Shown here in pieces: positions 33,544 to 41,830 of a stretch of DNA of 64,000 nucleotides. Positions within the stretch are counted from its first letter, which is position 1; the number at the start of each line of letters is the position of its first letter. Both the position numbers and the translations under genes were made by a program. The DNA comes from Candidatus Colicola equi (lineage in GTDB: Bacteria; Bacteroidota; Bacteroidia; Bacteroidales; Paludibacteraceae). The stretch spans positions 1 through 64,000 of the forward strand of contig JAGHRV010000019.1 of assembly GCA_018066175.1 (NCBI GenBank). Direction: 5' to 3'. The notes under the pieces were generated by a model. It saw only the letters and a list, made by a program, of their open reading frames with translations. It was not told the DNA's origin and ran no database searches.

Positions 33544-34703
33544 TGACATCGCAAGAATTACAAAACATCAAACAGCGATTTGGCATCATCGGCCAAAATG
33601 ACCGTCTGAATCGTGCAATCGAAGTGGCTGTACAAGTCGCCTTGACTGATTTGAGTGTATTAGTAACCGGGGAATCCGGTTCCGGTAAGGAATTTTTCCC
33701 ACAGATTATACATGCATATAGCGCTCGCAAACACGGACCTTATTTTGCTATTAACTGCGGAGCTATCCCGGAAGGAACCATTGATAGCGAATTATTCGGA
33801 CACGAAAAAGGTGCATTCACCGATGCCAAAGCCGATCGTAAAGGTTACTTTGAAATAGCTAATGGCGGCACACTATTCTTAGACGAAGTTGGAGAACTGC
33901 CTGTTGCCACCCAAGTACGCCTACTGCGCGTCTTAGAAACCGGCGAATTCATCCGAATGGGATCCAGCACAGTACAAAAAACAAACGTGCGCGTGGTGGC
34001 AGCTACCAACTTAGATATGCAACAAGCCATACGAGAAGGCAAGTTCCGCGAGGACCTCTACTATCGTCTCAATACAGTAGAAATCAAAGTACCGGCACTC
34101 CGAGACCGCAAAGAAGATATCCCGATGCTATTCCATAAGTTCGCCATTGATTGTAGCGACAAATATCGTATGCCCGCTATTAGGCTGAACGAAGAAGCTA
34201 CAGAATTACTCAAAAGTTACTATTGGAATGGTAATGTACGTCAATTAAAGAACGTTGCCGAACAAATCAGCGTCATTGAAAAAAATCACGACATATCCGC
34301 CGATACGTTGCGCAAGTACCTACCCGCTAACGAAGGGACCCACGCCATTGTGTTAGGTAAGACCACCACACAAGAGGGAAATTTCATGAATGAACGAGAA
34401 ATTCTATATAAGGTACTATTTGACATGAAACGAGATATGCGCGATATGCGGCAGCAAATACAAGACCTTATGCGCAATTCTACGGAACCTCGTACACCAA
34501 TCGTGGACACACCTATTCATTCATATACCGATGCCGAAGAGGCCGAAGAATATACCGAAGATGTGAGCAGCATTGATGAGGTTGCTAAAGAACAAACCAT
34601 TCGTGCTTTAGAAAAAAGTCAAGGCAATCGCCGCGAAGCTGCCAGAATGTTAGGCATGTCCGAAAGAACATTATACCGCAAAATAAAAGAATACGGGATC
34701 TAA
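33543..34703 (+). CDS. sigma-54-interaction AAA+ transcriptional activator with Fis-type HTH
   Basis: 386-residue regulator with no receiver domain. The AAA+ core has Walker A GESGSGKE (about 42-49), the loop GAFTDAKADRKGYFE (about 90-104), Walker B GGTLFLDEVGELP and an arginine-rich ELYYRLN-type segment (EDLYYRLNTVEIKVPALRDR). In canonical activators the sigma-54 contact loop reads GAFTGA; here it is GAFTDA. The C-terminus (EQTIRALEKSQGNRREAARM...) is a Fis HTH. The start at 33543 (MTSQELQNIKQRFGI) is chosen over 33435 because the longer version would be translated from inside tmRNA. No separate promoter is visible, so transcription appears to read through from ssrA. lptE and secG follow. 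Confidence 0.9.
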   Translation: MTSQELQNIKQRFGIIGQNDRLNRAIEVAVQVALTDLSVLVTGESGSGKEFFPQIIHAYSARKHGPYFAINCGAIPEGTIDSELFGHEKGAFTDAKADRKGYFEIANGGTLFLDEVGELPVATQVRLLRVLETGEFIRMGSSTVQKTNVRVVAATNLDMQQAIREGKFREDLYYRLNTVEIKVPALRDRKEDIPMLFHKFAIDCSDKYRMPAIRLNEEATELLKSYYWNGNVRQLKNVAEQISVIEKNHDISADTLRKYLPANEGTHAIVLGKTTTQEGNFMNEREILYKVLFDMKRDMRDMRQQIQDLMRNSTEPRTPIVDTPIHSYTDAEEAEEYTEDVSSIDEVAKEQTIRALEKSQGNRREAARMLGMSERTLYRKIKEYGI

Positions 34704-34716
34704 CACACAACGTAAA

Positions 34717-35220
34717 ATGAAAAAAATTCTATCACTTATAGCCGTATTGCTCTTGATGCCGGGATGCGCCATTAGCTACAAATTCAATGGCGCCAGCATT
34801 GATTACTCCACAACCCATAGTATCTCTATCGCAGACTTCCCCAATATGGCCGCTTTGGTCTATCCTCCATTAAGCAATGACCTAAGCGAAGGAATTCGAG
34901 ACTTGTTTGCCCGTCAAACACGATTGGAGATATTGCGCAAAAATGGCGACCTGGAATTAGAAGGAGAGATTACCGGTTACGATATAGCACAAATGGCAAT
35001 TGCTGCGGATAGTTATGCCAGCGAAACTAAACTAACCATCACAGTACGCGTACGTTTCACCAACAACAAAAAGCCCGAAGAGAGTTTTGAAAAAACCTAC
35101 ACGGCATTCCAAACATTTGATGCCAATAAATTGCTAACTGACGTTCAAGACGAGCTCTGCGCAACCATGATTACGGAAATTGCAGAGAATATTTACAATG
35201 ATACCGTAGCAAAATGGTAA
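34717..35220 (+). CDS. lptE: LptE-family lipoprotein (LPS assembly)
   Basis: 167-residue lipoprotein (AVLLLMPGCAISYKFNG, lipobox Cys17) of the Bacteroidota LptE family, the plug of the LptD outer-membrane LPS translocon. The block SISIADFPNMAALVYPPLSN and the end AENIYNDTVAKW match the family pattern. It lies 13 nt after the activator gene; activator-LptE-SecG is a recurrent order in the phylum. Confidence 0.88.
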   Translation: MKKILSLIAVLLLMPGCAISYKFNGASIDYSTTHSISIADFPNMAALVYPPLSNDLSEGIRDLFARQTRLEILRKNGDLELEGEITGYDIAQMAIAADSYASETKLTITVRVRFTNNKKPEESFEKTYTAFQTFDANKLLTDVQDELCATMITEIAENIYNDTVAKW

Positions 35221-35225
35221 AAAAA

Positions 35226-35257
35226 TTTGCATATATCGAATTTTTTATGTAATTTTG
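35226..35257 (+). promoter_or_regulatory. promoter of secG
   Basis: -33 TTTG (35226-35229, extended as TTTGCATATAT), 20-nt spacer, -7 TAATTTTG (35250-35257), directly after the lptE stop. Confidence 0.87.
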
Positions 35258-35296
35258 CACGCTAATTCGGAAAATAACTTATTAAAAAATACAACT

Positions 35297-35644
35297 ATGT
35301 ACACTCTATTTACTGTTTTTATTGTAATCGCAGCTATTCTGCTTATCCTCTTGGTTCTAGTTCAGAACAGTAAGGGCGGAGGCTTGGCTGCAGGTTTTGC
35401 TAGTGGCAACCAGGTAATGGGAGCTCCTAAAACCACCGATTTCCTTGAGAAAGCCAGCTGGACATTAGCCGGCATTATCGTTTTCTTAAGCATTTTAGCC
35501 GTTGGTATTAAACAAGGTCAACGCGAAATGACTGCAGAAGATAGTGCTATTACAGAGCAAGTTGAGCGTGCCGCTGAAGCATTGCCACAACCCGCTGCTC
35601 CTGCTGCTAATTTTAGCGAAGAAGCTGCTAATCAAGCCGAATAA
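35297..35644 (+). CDS. secG: preprotein translocase subunit SecG
   Basis: SecG, a small subunit of the SecYEG channel. Two membrane helices (FTVFIVIAAILLILLVLVQ and ASWTLAGIIVFLSILAVGI) flank the conserved loop NSKGGGLAAGF with GAPKTTDFLEK. Length is 115 residues from the start at 35297. An in-frame ATG at 35255 is rejected because it lies in the -7 box. The tail is Ala/Glu-rich. The stop codon touches the stop codon of the convergent AroA fusion gene, and the transcript appears to end inside that gene. Confidence 0.93.
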   Translation: MYTLFTVFIVIAAILLILLVLVQNSKGGGLAAGFASGNQVMGAPKTTDFLEKASWTLAGIIVFLSILAVGIKQGQREMTAEDSAITEQVERAAEALPQPAAPAANFSEEAANQAE

Positions 35645-37417
35645 TCACCATTGCTTACGGAAGAAACCGCCTACTAAACAAAGTAACATGTAGAACGGAT
35701 AAAGAACTTCTAAAAGCAACGCTACTCCAAAAGAGACCTCCGGGTCTCTTTTTTTAATGAGCGAGTACTCAATCGGAAACTTAATCAATATAATTAGTGG
35801 ACATAGTAATTGGCATAGATTAGCCAGGACTACTATGCGTCCACAACGAAGAATATAGGCATCCGTATAGTGCGGAGCTTTACCAGCCCAACGCATCCGC
35901 TGACGCAATAAAGAACGCAATGATGTCTGAGCCGATATAGTAGCCGTATAATCTGGTTCATCAATAACTTCAATCCGCAAACCACGACGACGAAAACTCT
36001 CTAAAGCGAACATATCGTCCCCCGAAGGAATATCGGCATGCAAATCTTCATAACTCTCTAACCACCGCTGCCGATTAACAATCAAATTGGCTCCGCTACA
36101 CATCACAGCCCGTCCTCTCTTAGCAGTTCGCATTGTCAGTTCTTGTATTGCAGCATATTCAGCTTGCTGCAATCGTTCTATAAGAGACAAACCTCCCTGC
36201 ATTCGCAAAGGCAATATATACATATCTGCTCCGGATAATGGCAACCTCCCACCTTGTGATGCCATCGAAGGTTGAACATCATCGTCCATCATCCATACAT
36301 AATCCGTGGTAGCAGCACGTATCAATTGATGAAGTGCATGCTTCTTACCTAAGTTATCATCATTGATTCCTCGACGCGGGATAATGATCGTGAATGGATA
36401 GGTTGAATAGGCAGGTTCGGCTTGTTTTACTTCCTCTAATTGTTGACTAAAGAGAGGATAAGACTTGGTTATACAACCTGTATCATTACAAGGCAAGTCT
36501 GCTGCCATCAATGCCATAGCCATACGATGATCCGCATTAACTTGCAACTGTGCCACAGAATCCAATCGATTGGATTCTTTATAAGGCAAAGCTTCGATTC
36601 CTGTTGCTTGCAGAGGTTTATGCAATTGGCTACAAGTAATCGCCACAGCGGGATAGAGATCCGGACAACACCGAAAATCCACTTGCAGCGGAGATCTATC
36701 TGTCTCGCGCTCGCGTACGATGCGCGCGCCCGAATTTATAAAATAGGTCTCTACTCCTAACGCACGAAAGACATCCACCACCACTCTATCTCCTTGCAAC
36801 GAATCCGACCGCAATTCTTTAAGCAGTATTTCTCCGCCATGTAACGCTATATACTCGTACCAAAAAGCCGCAGCAGACCAATCCCGCTCTATGATATCAT
36901 ACCCCCTCAACATTTGTTGGGTCATCTGGATATATGGCGATTGCACATCCGTTATCACCTCTATACCGATCAACATCAAGGCCGAAACGAACTGGGTGGA
37001 CAATGGCTGATTGATGGTCACGGTTTGGTGAGATAGATGAGTGCCCTTTATCCGCAATGGAGGGAAACCCTCTGTACCTATATACGTTATCTGCGCTCCA
37101 CATTGGCGCAACGCCGCCACTTCTTGTTGGATAGGACGTTCATACATGCGATTATCACCTGTCAGCACAACCTCACAACCGTCTAATTGTGCACAATAAG
37201 CCGTCAGAAAACGCATTGCCGTGCCGCAGTTATGACAATTTATTGTAATGGATTGCCCTTGTTGAACTTGGCCAAGTTGTCCCAAGGCATCATGTAATAG
37301 CCGTACATCATCCGGCATAGCACAAGTGACCTCCATTAGGGGGTCACCATGCATTGCTTGAATAATCAATCGACGATTAACTATACTCTTTGATATGGGT
37401 AAATCAATGGAAATCAT
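35645..37417 (-). CDS. EPSP synthase fused to a family-2 glycosyltransferase
   Basis: 590-residue two-part protein. Residues 1-335 are 3-phosphoshikimate 1-carboxyvinyltransferase (AroA): DLPISKSIVNRR (catalytic Lys), CGTAMRFLTA, STQFVSALMLIG, DWSAAAFWYE, SLQGD, CPDLYPAVAITC (catalytic Asp), YKESNR, DHRMAMA and SKSYPLF. About 40 residues usual between KESNR and DHR are missing. Residues about 342-590 are GT2-like: FTIIIP, the acidic site YVWMMDDDVQP, SGDDMFALESFRRRG and QRMRWAGKA, then C-terminal membrane segments. The expected NE... and VDDGS segments near the start of a GT2 fold are absent. The frame is continuous. It is the last gene of the PCMD operon. AroA probably works. Whether the GT part does is uncertain. 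Confidence 0.85.
   Translation of the reverse strand: MISIDLPISKSIVNRRLIIQAMHGDPLMEVTCAMPDDVRLLHDALGQLGQVQQGQSITINCHNCGTAMRFLTAYCAQLDGCEVVLTGDNRMYERPIQQEVAALRQCGAQITYIGTEGFPPLRIKGTHLSHQTVTINQPLSTQFVSALMLIGIEVITDVQSPYIQMTQQMLRGYDIIERDWSAAAFWYEYIALHGGEILLKELRSDSLQGDRVVVDVFRALGVETYFINSGARIVRERETDRSPLQVDFRCCPDLYPAVAITCSQLHKPLQATGIEALPYKESNRLDSVAQLQVNADHRMAMALMAADLPCNDTGCITKSYPLFSQQLEEVKQAEPAYSTYPFTIIIPRRGINDDNLGKKHALHQLIRAATTDYVWMMDDDVQPSMASQGGRLPLSGADMYILPLRMQGGLSLIERLQQAEYAAIQELTMRTAKRGRAVMCSGANLIVNRQRWLESYEDLHADIPSGDDMFALESFRRRGLRIEVIDEPDYTATISAQTSLRSLLRQRMRWAGKAPHYTDAYILRCGRIVVLANLCQLLCPLIILIKFPIEYSLIKKRDPEVSFGVALLLEVLYPFYMLLCLVGGFFRKQW
35729..35755 (+). terminator. secG terminator located inside the opposing aroA-GT gene
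   Basis: Perfect 10-bp stem AAAAGAGACC/GGTCTCTTTT (35729-35738, 35743-35752) with a TCCG loop and a T-run to 35755. It lies 85 nt past the secG stop, within codons for KKRDPEVSF on the other strand. Confidence 0.8.
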
Positions 37418-37423
37418 CTATGA

Positions 37424-39412
37424 TTAGTTGATATCCGGCAATGTGGAATAGTCATTGCTATAACGCAAATGTTGCGCCACATAACCTTCCGAATAATCAA
37501 TCTTAACGTCCTTTATATTACCTTTTTTATCGTAAATAGCGTGATAAATCGGATTGACAAAACCTTTATATGGAGCCAAGTTCAAGGCCGCATAACGCGT
37601 TAACATCTCCTGATGCAAATCCTGGTCAACTTTCACAGCATACGTTTCTACCAACTCTTTTGCTGCAGGATAATCACCTTCAGAGGTAATACGTTGTATT
37701 TCTGCTAACATATTGCCTACTACTCGACGAACACCATCGTAATCATTGATTTGCAAGTAATGCTTACCATCTCTCTCAACAATTGCCATTTCGCCATTTT
37801 CGCAATGGTCATATACCCATGCTGCAATGAGTTGACGGTTACGCATGTGCGCTTCCTCAATATCCTTACCCGGTTCGATACGCACCAATTGGGTCATCAA
37901 ACCATTCATAATCTGCTGGTAATAAGCAGCCTTATAAGCCTCTTGATTAGGCAATAACCCTAATTCAACCAACTTAGCGTCACCCAAAAAATACAACGCA
38001 AAAAGGTCAGCACGCGTTTCCTCAATTGTGGAAGCATGTTCCTTAAGTGCATCCTTGCTTACACCCGGCATAAGTTTACCGGAACCATGACCTACACACT
38101 CGTGTAAGTCAGTATGTAAGTCACCACAACGGGCACCATATTGCTCATAAAGTTGACGAATTTCATCATCAATCATAAACTCCTCATTAAATCCATTCCC
38201 CTTGGCAGACTCGTTATAAGCTTGCACTAAGTTGTCTATCGTCACGGACTTAGATCCATAAGCTTTTCTAATCCAGTTAGCATTAGGTAAGTTGATGCCA
38301 ATAGGAGTTGCCGGATAGCAATCACCTGCTAAGATGGCAGCCGTAATAACTTTGGCACTTACGCCCTTCACTTCCTCTTTCTTATAAATAGGATCGGTAG
38401 TTGAATGGTCTTCAAACCATTGCGCATTAGCTGAAATGATCTCGGTTCTATGAGTTGCCTCTTCGTCTTTGAAATTAACCAAAGACTCCCAAGTCCCTGT
38501 AATGCCTAATGGATCTGTATAAGTTTCTGTAAAACCATTCACAAAATCCACCTTACTTTGTAAGTCCTTCACCCAAGCTATACAATACGCATTGAAAGAG
38601 CGCAAGTTTCCGGACTGGTTGAACTCAATAAGATGCGCAATGACCTCACGTTGTTCATCCGTCTCCGCTACCGATAACGCTTTCTCTAACCAATAATTCA
38701 CCTTCTCTAAAGCCGGTCCATATAAACCGTCTATCTTGTACACTCGTTCATAGATAGCACCGGTTGAATCCTTGCATAACTGACTATTCAGTCCTATCCA
38801 AAGTGGTTCATCGGACGTGTCCTTATGACTATCATACCATGCCTCTGCCTCGGCTTGGGTTACACCCTCACCATAATAATTACCGGCTGAACCTAAAACC
38901 AAGTCCACACCATCAGCTTGCGTGGTACGTTTAGGCATAACCATCGGGTCAAACATAACAGGCAGAATAGCCTCGTCATAGTACACCCGCGCAGCGGCAC
39001 AAGCCTCAACAAACCACTCCTGAGTAAACTCCGGCAAGAACTTATCCGAACTGTAGTGATGATGGATACCATTGCTAAACCACACCCGTTTGAGGTAGTT
39101 CTCCAACTGTTGGTATTCTTCGGTGTCCTTGGCATAGGGATATTGTGTATATAAAGCCTCTAAAGTACGACGGATACGCAAGTTATATCGACCATTTTGG
39201 TCAAACAAGATATCTCGTCCCTGCAAAGCGGCCTCGGTCAAGTAATAAATCAACGTCTTTTGAGGCAATGTTAATTGTTCAAAACCGGGCACTTGATAGC
39301 GCAATACTTCTATGTCGTAAAAACGATCCACCGAATAAGTAAACTCATCTTGTTTCTGGCATGATGCTAAAAGCATCACACCGGATAACAAGTAGAAAAT
39401 AGTATGTTTCAT
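37424..39412 (-). CDS. dipeptidyl-peptidase III family lipoprotein (M49)
   Basis: Zinc metallopeptidase of family M49 that removes dipeptides from the N-terminus of oligopeptides. The HExxGH zinc motif is HECVGHGSGKLMPG, and EETRADLFALYFLGD supplies the third ligand. The N-terminus is a lipoprotein signal (LLSGVMLLASCQKQ), so the enzyme is periplasmic or outer-membrane anchored rather than cytosolic. Length is 662 residues, about normal. It sits between the nucleoside phosphorylase (2 nt upstream) and the AroA fusion (6 nt downstream). Confidence 0.93.
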   Translation of the reverse strand: MKHTIFYLLSGVMLLASCQKQDEFTYSVDRFYDIEVLRYQVPGFEQLTLPQKTLIYYLTEAALQGRDILFDQNGRYNLRIRRTLEALYTQYPYAKDTEEYQQLENYLKRVWFSNGIHHHYSSDKFLPEFTQEWFVEACAAARVYYDEAILPVMFDPMVMPKRTTQADGVDLVLGSAGNYYGEGVTQAEAEAWYDSHKDTSDEPLWIGLNSQLCKDSTGAIYERVYKIDGLYGPALEKVNYWLEKALSVAETDEQREVIAHLIEFNQSGNLRSFNAYCIAWVKDLQSKVDFVNGFTETYTDPLGITGTWESLVNFKDEEATHRTEIISANAQWFEDHSTTDPIYKKEEVKGVSAKVITAAILAGDCYPATPIGINLPNANWIRKAYGSKSVTIDNLVQAYNESAKGNGFNEEFMIDDEIRQLYEQYGARCGDLHTDLHECVGHGSGKLMPGVSKDALKEHASTIEETRADLFALYFLGDAKLVELGLLPNQEAYKAAYYQQIMNGLMTQLVRIEPGKDIEEAHMRNRQLIAAWVYDHCENGEMAIVERDGKHYLQINDYDGVRRVVGNMLAEIQRITSEGDYPAAKELVETYAVKVDQDLHQEMLTRYAALNLAPYKGFVNPIYHAIYDKKGNIKDVKIDYSEGYVAQHLRYSNDYSTLPDIN

Positions 39413-39413
39413 A

Positions 39414-40289
39414 TTAATAACGTTCCAAAACGGTACGAACTAACTCCTTGATTCTTGGTTTATAATCGGTATTCGCAGCCTCTACTTTACGCTGAGCGAT
39501 GACGCAACATACCGTCATGGCTTTGTGCCCCATATGCAGAGCCAAACCGGCAATGCAACTACCTTCCATCTCGTAGTTAGTAATACGTTGACCTTCGTAA
39601 CGGAAATCTGTAATGCGTTCATTGATATCAGGCACCGCCAAATCTACACGCAAAACACGACCTTGTGGACCATAGAAACCATTGGCAGCAATGGTGCAAC
39701 CACGCATCATGTCTGTACCGGCAATACGATCTACCAACTCTGGATTGGCAGAAACAACGTATGGACGAGCAGCCTTCTCCGGGTAGTGGATAAAGTCCAC
39801 AAGAGCCTTCTCAAAACCAAGATCGGCAATCTTATCACGATCCTTATAGAAAGCTAACACGCCATCAAAGCCTATACTCTTCTGGCTAACCAAGAATGTG
39901 CCCAATGGAATATCCTCTTGCATGCCTCCGCACGTTCCGATACGAATCAGTTCCAGATGACGTTTTTCGGCTTTCTCTTGACGAGTAGCAAAATCAATAT
40001 TAGCCAAAGCATCAATCTCATTCATTACGATATCACAGTTATCGGTACCGATACCAGTGGAAATACAAGTGATGCGTTTACCTTTGTACTTACCGGTAAT
40101 GGTATGGAACTCACGACTTTGCACATCACACTCTATACTACCTTCATCAAAGAAGGAAGCAACCATATTAACGCGGTCCTGGTCACCAACAAGAATAATC
40201 TTATCGGCCAAGAACTCAGGTTTCAAATGAAGGTGAAAAGCAGAACCATCTGCATTAATAATCAATTGACTAGCTGGGAATGTTTTCAT
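39414..40289 (-). CDS. nucleoside phosphorylase (uridine phosphorylase-like)
   Basis: 291-residue member of the PNP/UDP family that cleaves a nucleoside with phosphate. The glycine-rich phosphate region CISTGIGTDNCDIVMNEI, LIRIGTCGGMQEDIPLGT and the C-terminal NYEMEGSCIAGLAL (ribose-binding Met-Glu) are present. The latter motif favours the uridine phosphorylase branch, but the base is not certain. It lies in the PCMD operon between DUF3467 and DPP III. Confidence 0.9.
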   Translation of the reverse strand: MKTFPASQLIINADGSAFHLHLKPEFLADKIILVGDQDRVNMVASFFDEGSIECDVQSREFHTITGKYKGKRITCISTGIGTDNCDIVMNEIDALANIDFATRQEKAEKRHLELIRIGTCGGMQEDIPLGTFLVSQKSIGFDGVLAFYKDRDKIADLGFEKALVDFIHYPEKAARPYVVSANPELVDRIAGTDMMRGCTIAANGFYGPQGRVLRVDLAVPDINERITDFRYEGQRITNYEMEGSCIAGLALHMGHKAMTVCCVIAQRKVEAANTDYKPRIKELVRTVLERY

Positions 40290-40323
40290 AATTGTACTAT
40301 TTTAAGGATTAATAAATATTGTC

Positions 40324-40629
40324 TTATGCCTCTCCGCCACCGAAGCTCATTGGAATAGTGCTTCCCGGTGCCGGATTGCCATTGATTTGAATCTTACCAA
40401 ATTGTTTTTCGTACTTAGCCACATTATCTTGCAACGCAAAAAGCAGTTTTTTAGCATGCTCTGGAGTTAAAATAATGCGCGATTTCACGTTAGCTTGTTT
40501 CAGTCCGGGCATCATGCGGACAAAATCCAATACAAACTCCGATGAACTATGGGCAATAATGGCCAAGTTAGCATATACACCCTCCGCCATCTCTGGAGTC
40601 AGATTAATGTTCAATTTTTGCTCTTCCAT
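40324..40629 (-). CDS. DUF3467 domain protein
   Basis: 101-residue cytosolic protein matching DUF3467: INLTPEMAEGVYANLAIIAH, then HSSSEFVLDFVRMMPG, SRIILTPEHAKKLLFALQDN and a short Gly-rich tail. Function unknown. The start at 40629 (MEEQKLNINL) is preferred to an in-frame ATG at 40665, which would overlap the upstream glycosyltransferase. The family is widespread in Bacteroidota. Confidence 0.9.
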   Translation of the reverse strand: MEEQKLNINLTPEMAEGVYANLAIIAHSSSEFVLDFVRMMPGLKQANVKSRIILTPEHAKKLLFALQDNVAKYEKQFGKIQINGNPAPGSTIPMSFGGGEA

Positions 40630-40655
40630 AATATATTCATTTTTATTGTTATCAC

Positions 40656-41825
40656 TTACCAACAACGAATACTGTTCTTAGGCTGAGTTGACAGCAAGAA
40701 AACTGTAAATATCGGCAATAGTATATCGTACCACATTACCTCTAATCCGTATGTTTTTTCGCCCAATCGACGAGCAGCTTTATTAATAATGCCCACTTGC
40801 ATCAGCAATCTAATTACCAGCAATAACCATGCTAAAGCCATCGTCCAAGCGCAACCAAACACGAAACAAAGGATAACCGTCAGGTACCACAACCCACGCG
40901 TAAGAGGCTCTAGACCCAAGCGACGGCGAGTAGCCGATTTATAGTATGGCGACACACTTAAATGACGACGTTTTTGCACCACCCACTCCGCAAAGGTTGT
41001 TTTGGGCAATGACCAACTCAAACTATTAGACGAGGCCACAATGGCAGTATTCTGTTTAGTAGCCACACGATTAACGAATAAATCATCATCTCCGGAACGG
41101 AAAGCCAATAAACCATAAAAACCATTTCGTTCCATAAACATAGATTTGCGATATAGTAAGTTTCGCCCAACACCCATATACGGATGACCACTATATGCCA
41201 TCCCTAAGTATTGCAAACCACTGAATAATGTATCGTAACGAATGATTTGATTAACAGCACTACCATCAGAAAAATACGGACTATAGCCCAATACGACTTT
41301 GCGTTGTTCCGCCTTCTCTTCCACCATCGGCGCAATCATCTCTCTAATCCACTTATCAGACTCTGGCACACAATCGGCATCCGTGAACAATAGGAATTCA
41401 TTATGTGCTGCCTTAACAGCCAAAGTCAGTGCCAATTTCTTACTAGATGTAACACGAGCCTCAACCGGCACAAACGTAATATGCAAATGACTATATTTAT
41501 GTGCGTAATCGTTAAGTATGGCATTCGTATTGTCTTCAGAGCCATCATTTACCACGATAACCTCATAGTTAGGATAATCCTGTCCTAAGAGTGCCGGTAA
41601 AAACTTAGTTAAGTTTTGTTCCTCATTGCGAGCCGCCACAATCACCGATACTCCCGGTAATTGCTCGTCCTTTATCTTTGATGAAACTTTAAGATTACGG
41701 CGATTCCATCTGTTTACTCCCGCAATATAACGCACATAGAAATACAGCTGATACAAGAATAAAATGACTAGAACCCCAGCCAAACCATAATCCAACATCG
41801 ATATGTCACTCCAATACACTGCCAT
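40656..41825 (-). CDS. membrane-anchored glycosyltransferase family 2
   Basis: 389-residue GT2 enzyme with an N-terminal helix (YGLAGVLVILFLYQLYFYV), a catalytic domain, and C-terminal helices. The full set of motifs is visible: VSVIVAARNEEQNL, EVIVVNDGSEDNT, LLFTDADCVPESDKW, SGDDDLFVNRVA and QKRRHLSVSP. This makes a useful comparison with the GT2 half of the AroA fusion, which lacks the first two. The acceptor is unknown. It is second in the PCMD operon, 5 nt after the first gene. Confidence 0.87.
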   Translation of the reverse strand: MAVYWSDISMLDYGLAGVLVILFLYQLYFYVRYIAGVNRWNRRNLKVSSKIKDEQLPGVSVIVAARNEEQNLTKFLPALLGQDYPNYEVIVVNDGSEDNTNAILNDYAHKYSHLHITFVPVEARVTSSKKLALTLAVKAAHNEFLLFTDADCVPESDKWIREMIAPMVEEKAEQRKVVLGYSPYFSDGSAVNQIIRYDTLFSGLQYLGMAYSGHPYMGVGRNLLYRKSMFMERNGFYGLLAFRSGDDDLFVNRVATKQNTAIVASSNSLSWSLPKTTFAEWVVQKRRHLSVSPYYKSATRRRLGLEPLTRGLWYLTVILCFVFGCAWTMALAWLLLVIRLLMQVGIINKAARRLGEKTYGLEVMWYDILLPIFTVFLLSTQPKNSIRCW

Positions 41826-41830
41826 CTGAA

